This document shows positions 14,064 to 22,508 of a DNA stretch of 26,845 bases, piece by piece. Under the pieces are notes generated by a model. It worked only from the letters and a program-made list of their open reading frames with translations. It was not told where the DNA came from and did no database searches. The DNA is taken from the NCBI GenBank assembly GCA_002428015.1, contig DIZW01000085.1, forward strand, positions 38,278 to 65,122, in the 5' to 3' direction. Positions within the stretch are counted from its first letter, which is position 1. Each line of letters begins with the position of its first letter. The position numbers and the translations under genes were made by a program. Origin of the DNA: Oxalobacteraceae bacterium UBA6018. GTDB lineage: Bacteria > Pseudomonadota > Gammaproteobacteria > Burkholderiales > Burkholderiaceae_D.

Positions 14064-16125
14064 CTACGTGAGTTTCCTTGGTTTGCGCTGTTTCCAGCAA
14101 TGTCAAAAGACCGGCTTCGTCGAGGATGGGGATGCCCAGTTCCTGCGCCTTGGCCAGCTTGCTGCCCGCGTCCGCACCGGCGACGACGTAGGCGGTTTTC
14201 TTGGAGACCGAACCGGACACCTTGGCGCCGGCCGCCTCGATCAGCGCGGCGGCGTCGTCGCGCCCCATGGTCGGCAGGGTCCCGGTCAGGACGAAGCTTT
14301 TTCCGGCCAGGGCGCCGCCGTCCGCCTTCTTCATGGCGTGCGGCCCTTCCTTCCAGCGCAGCACGGTGCTGAGCGTGCGCACCAGCGCCAGGTTCTCCTC
14401 GTCGCCCAGGAACTCGCTGATCGAGTGCGCCACGATCGGGCCCACGTCGGGCACGTCGAGCAGCTGGATGCCGCCCTCCCAGGTGGCCGCGTGCAGCAGC
14501 GCATCTAAGCTGCCGAAGTGCTGGGCCAGCGCCTTGGCGGTCGACTCGCCGACGTTGCGGATGCCCAGCCCGTAGATGAAGCGCGCCAGGGTGGTGTCGC
14601 GCGACTTGGCGAGCGCGTCGACGACGTTGCTGGCCGACTTGGCGGCCATGCGGTCCAGGCTCGCCAGCTTGTCCTGGTCGAGCGTGTACAGGTCGGCCGC
14701 GGTCTTCACCAGGCCCTTGTCGACCAGCTGCTCGATCAGCTGGTCGCCCAGGCCCTCCACGTCGAGCGCGCGGCGCGACACGAAGTGCATCAGCCCGCCC
14801 TTCTTCTGGGCGCTGCAATGGGTCCAGCCGCCCGAGCAGCGCGCCACGGCCTCGTCTTCCATGCGCACGATAGGCGAACCGCACACCGGGCAATTGGCCG
14901 GCATGACGAATTCGCGCGCGTCGGCCGGGCGCCGCTCGGGCACGTAGGCCACCACCTCGGGAATCACGTCGCCGGCGCGGCGCACGATCACGGTGTCGCC
15001 GATGCGGATGTCCTTGCGCCTCACCTCGCCCTCGTTGTGCAGGGTGGCGTTGTTGACGTTGACGCCGCCGACGAACACCGTTTCCAGGCGCGCCACCGGG
15101 GTGATGGCACCGGTGCGGCCCACCTGAACGTCGATGTCCAGCACCTTGGTCAGTGCCTCCTCGGCCGGGAATTTATGGGCGATCGCGAAGCGCGGCGCGC
15201 GCGAGACGAAGCCGAGCTGCTGCTGGTCTTCCAGCCGGTCGACCTTGTAGACGACGCCGTCGATTTCGTAAGGCAGGCTGGCGCGGCGCTGGCCGATGTC
15301 GCGGTAGAAGCCCAGCATGCCGTGGGCGCCGCTGACGATGGCGCGCTCCTTCGACACCGGCAGGCCGAGTTCCATGTACCAGTCGAGCAGGCCCGAATGC
15401 GAGGCCGGCATGGCGGCGCCTTCGAGCGCGCCCACCCCGTAGGCGAAAAAGCGCAGCCTGCGCGAAGCGGTGATACGCGAATCGAGCTGGCGCAGCCCGC
15501 CCGCGGCGGCGTTGCGCGGGTTGGCGAATTCCTTCTGGCCCGCTTCGCGCTGGCGCTCGTTGAGGGCCTTGAAGTCGGCCTTGAACATGAGCACCTCGCC
15601 GCGCACTTCCAGCACCGCCGGCGGCGTTTGGCCGTGCAGACGCAGCGGAATGGCGCGCACCGTGCGGATGTTGGCGGTGACGTCCTCGCCGGTGGCGCCG
15701 TCGCCGCGCGTGGCCGCCTGCACGAACACCCCGTCCTCGTAGCGCAGGCTGATCGCCAGGCCGTCGAATTTCAGTTCGCAGGCATAGGCCACCTGCTCCG
15801 CGCTCAAGCCCTCGCGCACGCGCCGGTCGAAGTTCTCGATGTCCTCGTCGCTGAAGGCGTTATTGAGCGACAGCATAGGTACCGTGTGGGTCACCTGCTT
15901 GAATTCGGGGATGGGCGCGGCGCCCACGCGGAAGGTCGGCGAATCGGCCGATAACGCCTCCGGGTGGGCCGCCTCCAGCGCCTGCAGCTCGCGGAACAGC
16001 TTGTCGTACTCGGCGTCCGGAATCGTCGGCGCGTCCAGCACGTGGTAGGCGTAGATGTGGCGGTTCAGCTCTGCGGTCAGCGCGGCCATGCGCGCCAGGT
16101 CCTGTTGTTGGGTCGCGCTCGTCAC
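14050..16125 (-). CDS. ligA: NAD-dependent DNA ligase
   Basis: LigA seals nicks in replication and repair using NAD. The 691-residue product shows the Ia domain (about 1-75), adenylation domain with nucleotide-accepting Lys119 in CELKFDG, the OB fold (VGRTGAITPVARL, about 335-346), a four-Cys zinc finger (Cys412, Cys415, Cys430, Cys437), helix-hairpin-helix repeats (about 450-590) and a C-terminal BRCT domain (GKSFVLTGTLPTMGRDDAAALI onward). The last zinc-finger interval holds six residues, one more than I expect from the E. coli enzyme. The start is GTG at 16125-16123, with AAGAG upstream and 9 bases after the zipA-like stop. The 3' end overlaps galU by 14 bases. Confidence 0.97.
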   Translation of the reverse strand: MTSATQQQDLARMAALTAELNRHIYAYHVLDAPTIPDAEYDKLFRELQALEAAHPEALSADSPTFRVGAAPIPEFKQVTHTVPMLSLNNAFSDEDIENFDRRVREGLSAEQVAYACELKFDGLAISLRYEDGVFVQAATRGDGATGEDVTANIRTVRAIPLRLHGQTPPAVLEVRGEVLMFKADFKALNERQREAGQKEFANPRNAAAGGLRQLDSRITASRRLRFFAYGVGALEGAAMPASHSGLLDWYMELGLPVSKERAIVSGAHGMLGFYRDIGQRRASLPYEIDGVVYKVDRLEDQQQLGFVSRAPRFAIAHKFPAEEALTKVLDIDVQVGRTGAITPVARLETVFVGGVNVNNATLHNEGEVRRKDIRIGDTVIVRRAGDVIPEVVAYVPERRPADAREFVMPANCPVCGSPIVRMEDEAVARCSGGWTHCSAQKKGGLMHFVSRRALDVEGLGDQLIEQLVDKGLVKTAADLYTLDQDKLASLDRMAAKSASNVVDALAKSRDTTLARFIYGLGIRNVGESTAKALAQHFGSLDALLHAATWEGGIQLLDVPDVGPIVAHSISEFLGDEENLALVRTLSTVLRWKEGPHAMKKADGGALAGKSFVLTGTLPTMGRDDAAALIEAAGAKVSGSVSKKTAYVVAGADAGSKLAKAQELGIPILDEAGLLTLLETAQTKETHVDEAD

Positions 16126-16134
16126 GGAACGCTC

Positions 16135-17202
16135 TTAGCTGAACAGGCGCAGCGCGCGGGTCGAACCGGCCGGGATGTCGGCCGCTTCCATCTCCTGGTA
16201 AAAATCCTGCACCTGGCCGTTGATCTCGGCCAGCGCCTCGTCCATCAGCGGCTGGTTGCCGTCGTCGACGATGGTGGCGTCGAGCCGGCCCACCAGCGCC
16301 TTGGCGCAGGCCACCATCTGGCCGAAGCCGTCGCGCTCGGGCGCCACGCACGGCACGTCCAGCAGCAGGGTCAGGCGGGCGGTGGTGTCGGCGCCCAGGG
16401 TGACGTTGGTCGAGAGCGTGAACAGCTGGCCGCCGTCGCCGTCGGGCATGACGAAGCGCCCATCCGGACGCACGTCGAAGCCCTGCTTTTCCAGCGCGCC
16501 GATCAGGGTCGGCATGGCCCACGCGGCGCCGTTCGACATCAGGTTCACGCCCAGCTGGGCGTCGTGGCCGGACACGAAGCGGTACAGGGTGCGCGCCTCG
16601 CCCATCACCTCGATCATGTCGGGGATTTCCGGCTCGGCGCCGATCTCGTCGGCCACCGCGCGCAGGCGCGTGACCAGCTCCGAGTATTCGATCTCGTTCA
16701 GGGCCGTCGAGCGGGTGGCCATCTGTACGCCCGCCTGCAGCTTGGTGTACACGCCGCCGTGGGCGATCGGCTCCCAGTCGCCGTTCACGTGCAGGCCGAT
16801 GAAATGGATCGCCTTGTTGCCGACGTGGCGCAGGGTCTGCAGCACCGGCAGGATCTTGTCGCCGCGCACGGCGATCTCCAGCGCCAGCGGGATCATGCAA
16901 TCGATCAGCGGGTCGACCAGGCTGCTGGCCAGTTCCGCCGGCGGGGTGTCGGGCGTGACGCCGGGCAGGCTGGGCTCGGCCGCTTGGCCCTCGGCCGGTT
17001 CGGCCGCGGCGCCGGCGCCGGACAGGTCGAACACCGGCTCCGTGCGGGCCTCGCCACCTTTCATCAGCACATCGTCGTGCTCGGACGAGAAGGCCCGCTC
17101 GACGCTTTTCTTGGCCTTGTGCTCCTGCCACTTGTTGTATGCGAAGACGCCTGCGACGAACACCGTCATGGCGCCGATCAGGCTGATTTGAAGATCTGTC
17201 AT
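16135..17202 (-). CDS. zipA: ZipA-like cell division protein
   Basis: ZipA anchors FtsZ to the inner membrane. The 355-residue product starts with a membrane helix directly at the N terminus (about residues 4-21, no signal cleavage), then a charged segment (KWQEHKAKKSVERAF) and an Ala/Pro/Glu-rich linker to about residue 90. The C-terminal part, from about 205, resembles the FtsZ-binding ZipA domain (GAAWAMPTLIGALEKQGF, LFTLSTNV, LTLLLDVPCVAPERDGFGQM). The segment around 90-200 is a further conserved-looking region typical of betaproteobacterial versions. The ATG overlaps the smc stop as ATGA. The position between smc and ligA supports the name. It is weaker than the enzyme calls because ZipA sequences diverge strongly. 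Confidence 0.87.
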   Translation of the reverse strand: MTDLQISLIGAMTVFVAGVFAYNKWQEHKAKKSVERAFSSEHDDVLMKGGEARTEPVFDLSGAGAAAEPAEGQAAEPSLPGVTPDTPPAELASSLVDPLIDCMIPLALEIAVRGDKILPVLQTLRHVGNKAIHFIGLHVNGDWEPIAHGGVYTKLQAGVQMATRSTALNEIEYSELVTRLRAVADEIGAEPEIPDMIEVMGEARTLYRFVSGHDAQLGVNLMSNGAAWAMPTLIGALEKQGFDVRPDGRFVMPDGDGGQLFTLSTNVTLGADTTARLTLLLDVPCVAPERDGFGQMVACAKALVGRLDATIVDDGNQPLMDEALAEINGQVQDFYQEMEAADIPAGSTRALRLFS

Positions 17203-20200
17203 GCTATGTGTGCCTCGGTTGCGAAATTCGCGGCGGACTCCATGTCCACCGCCACAATGCGCGATACGCCCTGCTCCTGCATCGTCACACCGATCAGTTG
17301 ATTGGCCATCTCCATCGCTATTTTATTATGCGAGATGAAAAGGAATTGGGTATGGTCCGACATGCGCTTGACCATCCGGCAGAAACGCTCGGTGTTGGCG
17401 TCGTCCAGCGGGGCGTCGACCTCGTCGAGCAGGCAGAACGGCGCCGGGTTCAGGCGGAACATCGAAAACACCAGCGCCGTCGCGGTCAGCGCTTTCTCGC
17501 CGCCGGAGAGCAGGTGGATGGTGGCGTTCTTCTTGCCCGGCGGCTGGGCCATCACCTGCACGCCCGAGTCGAGGATCTCGTCGCCCGTCATGACCAGCTT
17601 GGCGTTGCCACCGCCGAACAGGATAGGGAACAGCTCCGAGAAATGGTGGTTGACCCGGTCGAAGGTGTCCTGCAGCAGCTCGCGCGTTTCGCGGTCGATG
17701 CGCGCGATCGCGTCTTCCAGCGTGGTGATGGCCTCGACCAGATCCGTATTCTGCGCGTCGAGGAAATTCTTGCGCTCCGAGGCTTGGGCAAGTTCGTCGA
17801 GCGCGGCCAGGTTGACCGCGCCCAGCGCACTGATGGCGTTGGTCAGGCGCGTGACCTCGCCCTGCAGGTAGGACGGCTTCAAGTCCGGATGGAGCTTGTG
17901 CGCCAGCGCGTCGACGTCGGCGTCGACCGCCTTCAGGGCGTCGGTGAACTGCTCCTGGTTCAGGCGCGCGGCCTGCTCCTTGAGCTGCATCTCGGTGATC
18001 TTGTCGCGCTGGGGCTGCAGGCTGCGCTCGGCCGCCATGCGCGCTTCCTCGGCGCCGCGCAGCTGCTGGGTGATCTGGTCGAGCTCATGGCGCGCGTCCG
18101 ACAGCGCCTTTTCCTGGGCGGTGCGGCGCTCCAGCAGGTCCTGCAGGCCGTCGTTGGCGGCGCCCGTCTCCAGCGACGCGAGCTCCTGGCGCCCCAGTTC
18201 GATGCTGGCGCCGACCTGCTCGGCCTGCTGGGTGGCGGTGGCGATGTTGCGGCGCAGTTCCTCGATCCGCGACCGCTGCGATTTCTCGGCGAACTGGGCT
18301 TCCTGGGCCGCCCGTTCGAGGTCGCGCAGCTTCTCGCGCGCCTCCGCCAGCGCCTGCTCCTTGTTCAGGAAGTCGGTCTGGCCGTCCTCGTGCGCGCCCT
18401 GCAGCTCGGCCAGCGCCAGGTCGAGCTGCTCGAACTTTTCCTCGGACTCGGCGCGGATCTGCTGCTGCTCGGCTTCCTGGGCCGCGATCTCGGCCAGGTC
18501 GGCGTGGATCTGGGTGCTGCGCTGGTTGAAGCGGGCCTCGACCTCGGACTGCTTGACGACGTCGATCTGCAGCGCGTGCACGGCCTGGGTCAGGCTGGCG
18601 CTGCGCTGGCGCGCGTCCTGCAGGCGCCGCGCCAGCTCGGCGGCGGCGGCGTCGGCACGCACCGCGCGCGCCTTCGCCTCGTCGGCCAGCATGGCTTGGG
18701 CGCGCAGCTGCTTGCCGATGTTGTCGATCTCCTGCTGGCGCGCCAGCATGCCGTCCTGCTCGGCGTCGGCGGCGTAGAAGCGCACGCTCGCCTGGGTGAC
18801 CAGATGGCCCTGGCGCGTGACGAAGGCGCCGCCGGCGGGCAGGCGCGCGCGCGCGGCGAAGGCGCTGGCCGCGTCGTCGGCGGCGAACACGTTGTGCAGC
18901 CAGTCCTGTAGCACGCCGCGCAGGCCGGCGTCGTTGAGCTTGAGCAGGCTGGCGAAGGGCTTGAAGCCGGCCACCTCGGCCGCGGGGACGACAGCGGCGG
19001 CCAGGGCCGGGACAGCCGGCGAATACAGCGCCAGCTTGGCCGGCGGGGCGTCGCCGAAAAAGGCCTTGGCCCATTCGATGTTGGACAGTTCGAGCGCGCC
19101 GGTGCGCTCGCGCAGCAGCGCTTCGAGCGCGGTTTCCCAGCCCTGCTCGATGTGCAGCTTTTGCCACAGGCGCGGCAGGCCGGCCAGCTCGTGCTTCTCC
19201 AGCCAGGGCTGCACCTTGCCCTGGGTTTGCACGCGTTCCTGCATCTGGCGCAGCGCGCCCACGCGGGCTTCCAGCTGGGCGTTGGCCGAGGTTTCGGCGT
19301 TGACCTGGGCCTGGGCGGCGCCGCGTTCGTCCTCCACGCGCTGCTGCTGCTCGGCCGCTTCTTCGAGCAGCATGGCCTGTTCTTCGAGCGCCTGCTGCTT
19401 TTCCTCGAGCTGCAGGCGCAGGTTGGACAGGTGGGCGCTGTCGGGCAGATTGAGGCCGTTCTTTTCCTGCTGCAGGCGCTCGCGCCGGGTGGCCAGGCCG
19501 GACAGGATGTTGGCGGCATTGCGCTGGTGCGCCGATTCGAGTTCGATCTGCTGCTGCGCCTGCATGATCCTGGCGCGCGACTCGGTGCTCCTGCCCTGGG
19601 CCTCGCGCCACAGCGCCTCGAGCTGGGGCAGGCGCTCGCCCTGCGCTTCGGCGGCCATCTGCGACTGCTCCACGCGCCCGCCCAATTCCTCGAGCAGGAA
19701 CTCGGCTTCCTCGATGCGCTGCTGGTACTCCTCGCGCTGGCCGCTCCACTGGTCGCGCTGCGCGCCCAGGGTGGCGATCTGGTTCTGCAGGCGGCTGCGC
19801 GACTCGAGCACGAACTTGATCTGCGCTTCCAGGCTGCCGATTTCCGCGTTGGTCTGGTACAGGTGGCCCTGGGCCTGGTGCAGGCGGTCGCCGACGGCGA
19901 AGTGGGCCTGGCGCATGTGTTCCAGTTCGAGCTCGACGTGGCGCAGCTTGGCCGTCTGGGCTTCCAGGTCGGTCTGGGCCTGCTCCATCTCGCGGAAATA
20001 GCGGCTCTGCTCGGCCTGGGCCTCGTTGCGCCGCAACAGCCACAGCAGCTTCTGCTTTTCTTCCTGGTCGGCCTGGAGCGCGTGGAACTTGTTGGCCACG
20101 ACGGCCTGGGCCTCCAGCTTTTCCAGGTTGGCGTTCAGCTCGCGCAGGATGTCCTCCACGCGCAGCAGGTTTTCGCGCGTGTCGTTGAGCCGGTTCTCGG

Positions 20201-20738
20201 TCTCGCGCCGGCGCTCCTTGTACTTCGACACGCCGGCTGCCTCCTCCAGGAACACGCGCAGTTCCTCGGGGCGCGATTCGATGATGCGCGAAATCATGCC
20301 CTGGCCGATGATGGCGTAGGCGCGCGGCCCCAGGCCGGTGCCGAGGAAGATGTCCTGGATGTCGCGCCGGCGCACCGGCTGGCCGTTGATGTAGTAGGTG
20401 GAGGTGCCGTCGCGCGTGAGGGTGCGCTTGACGGCGATCTCGGCGTACTGGCCCCACTGGCCGGCGGCCTTGCCGTCGTTGTTGTCGAACACCAGCTCGA
20501 CCGAGGCGCGCCCGGCCGGCTTGCGGTGGGTCGAGCCGTTGAAGATCACGTCCTGCATCGACTCGCCGCGCAGCTCCGAGGCCTTCGATTCGCCCAGCAC
20601 CCAGCGCACCGCGTCGATGATGTTGGACTTGCCGCAGCCGTTGGGCCCAACCACGCCGACGAGCTGACCGGGCACCTGGAAATTGGTGGGATCGACGAAA
20701 GACTTAAATCCCGACAATTTGATGGACGATAGACGCAC
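17199..20738 (-). CDS. smc: Chromosome partition protein SMC
   Basis: SMC is the ATPase core of bacterial condensin, which works with ScpA and ScpB to compact and segregate chromosomes. The 1179-residue product has the N-terminal half of the head with Walker A GPNGCGKSN (31-39) and the QGMISRI segment, a long coiled coil rich in Glu, Gln and Ala, a hinge domain (roughly 510-660), a second coiled coil, and the C-terminal half with signature LSGGEKAL (1077-1084) and Walker B LLDEVDAP (to about 1110). The protein begins MRLSSIKLSGFKSFVDPT, so the GTG at 20738-20736 is the start. There is little Shine-Dalgarno sequence. It leads an operon with the zipA-like gene, ligA, galU and def. Confidence 0.97.
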   Translation of the reverse strand: MRLSSIKLSGFKSFVDPTNFQVPGQLVGVVGPNGCGKSNIIDAVRWVLGESKASELRGESMQDVIFNGSTHRKPAGRASVELVFDNNDGKAAGQWGQYAEIAVKRTLTRDGTSTYYINGQPVRRRDIQDIFLGTGLGPRAYAIIGQGMISRIIESRPEELRVFLEEAAGVSKYKERRRETENRLNDTRENLLRVEDILRELNANLEKLEAQAVVANKFHALQADQEEKQKLLWLLRRNEAQAEQSRYFREMEQAQTDLEAQTAKLRHVELELEHMRQAHFAVGDRLHQAQGHLYQTNAEIGSLEAQIKFVLESRSRLQNQIATLGAQRDQWSGQREEYQQRIEEAEFLLEELGGRVEQSQMAAEAQGERLPQLEALWREAQGRSTESRARIMQAQQQIELESAHQRNAANILSGLATRRERLQQEKNGLNLPDSAHLSNLRLQLEEKQQALEEQAMLLEEAAEQQQRVEDERGAAQAQVNAETSANAQLEARVGALRQMQERVQTQGKVQPWLEKHELAGLPRLWQKLHIEQGWETALEALLRERTGALELSNIEWAKAFFGDAPPAKLALYSPAVPALAAAVVPAAEVAGFKPFASLLKLNDAGLRGVLQDWLHNVFAADDAASAFAARARLPAGGAFVTRQGHLVTQASVRFYAADAEQDGMLARQQEIDNIGKQLRAQAMLADEAKARAVRADAAAAELARRLQDARQRSASLTQAVHALQIDVVKQSEVEARFNQRSTQIHADLAEIAAQEAEQQQIRAESEEKFEQLDLALAELQGAHEDGQTDFLNKEQALAEAREKLRDLERAAQEAQFAEKSQRSRIEELRRNIATATQQAEQVGASIELGRQELASLETGAANDGLQDLLERRTAQEKALSDARHELDQITQQLRGAEEARMAAERSLQPQRDKITEMQLKEQAARLNQEQFTDALKAVDADVDALAHKLHPDLKPSYLQGEVTRLTNAISALGAVNLAALDELAQASERKNFLDAQNTDLVEAITTLEDAIARIDRETRELLQDTFDRVNHHFSELFPILFGGGNAKLVMTGDEILDSGVQVMAQPPGKKNATIHLLSGGEKALTATALVFSMFRLNPAPFCLLDEVDAPLDDANTERFCRMVKRMSDHTQFLFISHNKIAMEMANQLIGVTMQEQGVSRIVAVDMESAANFATEAHIA

Positions 20739-20776
20739 GTTTCGACTGGGTGAGCAAACGATATTGAAAGGCGCCC

Positions 20777-20785
20777 ATCATACCA
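20777..20785 (-). promoter_or_regulatory. Extended -10 promoter of smc
   Basis: On the minus strand TGGTATGAT reads as an extended -10 (TG-N-TATGAT; hexamer five of six). It lies about 40 bases before the smc GTG, in the 71-base gap after the XRE-type gene. The -35 region is poor, as is usual with extended -10 promoters. Transcription would start near 20770. Confidence 0.55.
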
Positions 20786-20809
20786 TTTGTTGCCGCTGTT
20801 CCGGCAGGA

Positions 20810-21637
20810 TCAAACGCCCTCGCCCTCGCCACCGCCCTCGTGACCCGGCTGCAGGCAAACCAGCTTGCACTCCTGGCGGGCCGCCACCAGCAAGGTGGTC
20901 TGGGTGTAAGTGCGCTCGCCGTGGCGCGGATGGTGGAAGCGGCGCGCCCCGCCGTCGCGGTGCAGCACGTCCTGGTCCTGCCAGTGGGCGGCGAACAGCG
21001 CGCTGGCCGCGCCCAGGCGCGCGATCAAGGCCTGGCGCGCCGGATCGGTGGGGCGGCGCGTGAAGTCGGCGCGGAACTCGGCCACCAGCCGGCGCGCGCG
21101 CTCGGGCCAGTCGGCGATCAGGCGCGGCGCGGCCGGCGCGCAAAACACGAATTCGAGCAGGTTGCGGCTGTCCGCCCGCGCGCCCAGCCAGTCCGGGAAC
21201 AATTCCTCGGCGGCGCCGTTCCATGCGCGCGCGGTCCAGGTGTGGTCGAGCAGGTAGGCCGGTACGCTCATCAGCGATGGCAGGGCTAGCCATTCCCGCG
21301 GCAGCTCGCCGTCCGGCGCGGCCGGGGCGACCGGGTCGCGGCGCCCGGCCAGGTCGAACAGCGAGGCCCGCTCGGCGGCGGTGAGCCGCAGCGCCGCCGC
21401 CAGGCGCGCCAGCGCGGCGGCCGAGGCGGCCACGTCGCGGCCCTGCTCGAGCCACGTCACCCAGGTCGGGCTGACGTTGGCGGCGGCGGCCAGCTCCTCG
21501 CGCCGCAGGCCGGGGGTGCGTCGGCGCCCGCCATCGGCAGGAGCCGGCAGGCGTTCGCGGTGGGCGCGGATGAAGGCGCCCAACAGGGCTTTGGCATCGG
21601 TCGAGGCGGCGCTGGCGAAGGTGACTAAGGTGGTCAT
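20810..21637 (-). CDS. XRE-family transcriptional regulator with MmyB-like ligand domain
   Basis: The 275-residue product has an N-terminal helix-turn-helix (about residues 15-85, with LRREELAAAANVSPTWVTWLEQGRD), then the C-terminal domain typical of MmyB-type regulators (SLMSVPAYLLDHTWTARAWN, LLEFVF, and a late HPRHGERTYTQTTLL segment). Such proteins often repress a divergent metabolic gene and respond to a small, perhaps lipid-like, ligand. The frame is open 48 codons upstream across the divergent gene, but the ATG at 21637-21635 fits the family. It has no Shine-Dalgarno sequence, and a TATAAA element places transcription at or next to the start codon, so the mRNA may be leaderless. The divergent methyltransferase gene is the probable target. 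Confidence 0.88.
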   Translation of the reverse strand: MTTLVTFASAASTDAKALLGAFIRAHRERLPAPADGGRRRTPGLRREELAAAANVSPTWVTWLEQGRDVAASAAALARLAAALRLTAAERASLFDLAGRRDPVAPAAPDGELPREWLALPSLMSVPAYLLDHTWTARAWNGAAEELFPDWLGARADSRNLLEFVFCAPAAPRLIADWPERARRLVAEFRADFTRRPTDPARQALIARLGAASALFAAHWQDQDVLHRDGGARRFHHPRHGERTYTQTTLLVAARQECKLVCLQPGHEGGGEGEGV

Positions 21638-21644
21638 GGCAACA

Positions 21645-21677
21645 TTTATACCAGGATAAAGTATCATCTTGTACCAG
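21645..21677. promoter_or_regulatory. Divergent control region of the regulator and methyltransferase genes
   Basis: Two 9-bp direct repeats, TTATACCAG (21646-21654) and TTGTACCAG (21669-21677), lie 23 bases apart, about two helical turns. Between them is an inverted repeat GATA-AAG-TATC (21655-21665). A minus-strand -10 (TATAAA, 21650-21645) for the regulator overlaps the first repeat. A TATCAT (21662-21667) could be the plus-strand -10 for the methyltransferase. The layout suits self-repression and control of the divergent gene by the XRE regulator. Confidence 0.5.
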
Positions 21678-21725
21678 TTTAAACGCGGGAACACAATGGG
21701 CTTCCAACCCAACCGGAGATTTGCC

Positions 21726-22493
21726 ATGAATACCCCCAGCCACAGCGCCATCGTCGACAGCCAATTCGGTCCGCGCGCCACCGCCTACCTCAACAGCGCC
21801 GTGCACGCCCACGGCGCCGACCTGGACCAGATGGCCGCGCTGGTCGGCCAGCGCCCGGACGCGATCGCGCTCGACATGGGCTGCGGCGGCGGCCACGTGG
21901 CCTTCCGCCTGGCGCCCCAGGTCGCCAAGGTGGTCGCCTACGACGTGTCGGCCCAGATGCTGGCCGTGGTGGGCGACGCCGCCGAGCGGCGCGGCCTGGC
22001 CAACGTGGTCACCAAGTGCGGTGCCGCCGAGCAGCTGCCCTGCCCCACTGGCGCGTTCGACGTGGTGGTGACGCGCCACAGCGCCCACCACTGGAACGAC
22101 GTGCCGGCCGGGCTGGCGCAGATGCGGCGCGTGCTCAAGCCGGGCGGACTGGGGATCTTCATGGACGTGGTCTCGCCCGAGGCGCCCTTGCTCGCGACCT
22201 GGCTGCAGAGCCTGGAATTGCTGCGCGACCCGTCCCACGTGCGCAACGCGTCGATCGAACAATGGCGGGGGCTGCTGGAGACGGCCGGGTTCGCGCTCGA
22301 GGAGGTCAGCAGCTTCCGCCTGCGCCTGGAATTTGACAGCTGGATCGCGCGCATGAACACCCCGGACGAGCATGTGCGCGCGATCCGCTCCCTGCAGCGG
22401 ATCGCACCGTCGGAAGTGACGGACTACTTCGCCATCGAGGCCGACGGCAGCTTCACCATCGACACCATGCTCGTCAGCGCACGCGCGCTGTAA
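21726..22493 (+). CDS. Class I SAM-dependent methyltransferase, UbiE/Methyltransf_11 type
   Basis: The 255-residue product has the class I fold markers: motif I ALDMGCGGGHVA (about residues 48-59), the acidic end of strand 2 in VVAYDVSAQML, the FDVVVTRHSAHHW segment (motif IV region), and the post-motif VLKPGGLGIFMD. The HSAHHW pattern recalls UbiE-like and small-molecule methyltransferases rather than DNA or rRNA enzymes; the substrate cannot be read from sequence. The frame is open 19 codons upstream, but the ATG at 21726 has GGAG seven bases before it. It is divergent from the XRE regulator and likely controlled by it. It converges on the PAP2-type gene with a gap of 15 bases and no visible terminator. 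Confidence 0.9.
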   Translation: MNTPSHSAIVDSQFGPRATAYLNSAVHAHGADLDQMAALVGQRPDAIALDMGCGGGHVAFRLAPQVAKVVAYDVSAQMLAVVGDAAERRGLANVVTKCGAAEQLPCPTGAFDVVVTRHSAHHWNDVPAGLAQMRRVLKPGGLGIFMDVVSPEAPLLATWLQSLELLRDPSHVRNASIEQWRGLLETAGFALEEVSSFRLRLEFDSWIARMNTPDEHVRAIRSLQRIAPSEVTDYFAIEADGSFTIDTMLVSARAL

Positions 22494-22508
22494 AGGCGCC
22501 CGGGCCGC

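Noticed and set aside
19152..20732. A 526-codon plus-strand open frame opposite smc
   Set aside because: It is antisense to an intact SMC with all ATPase motifs; its Leu/Gln/Ala-rich composition comes from the coiled-coil codons.
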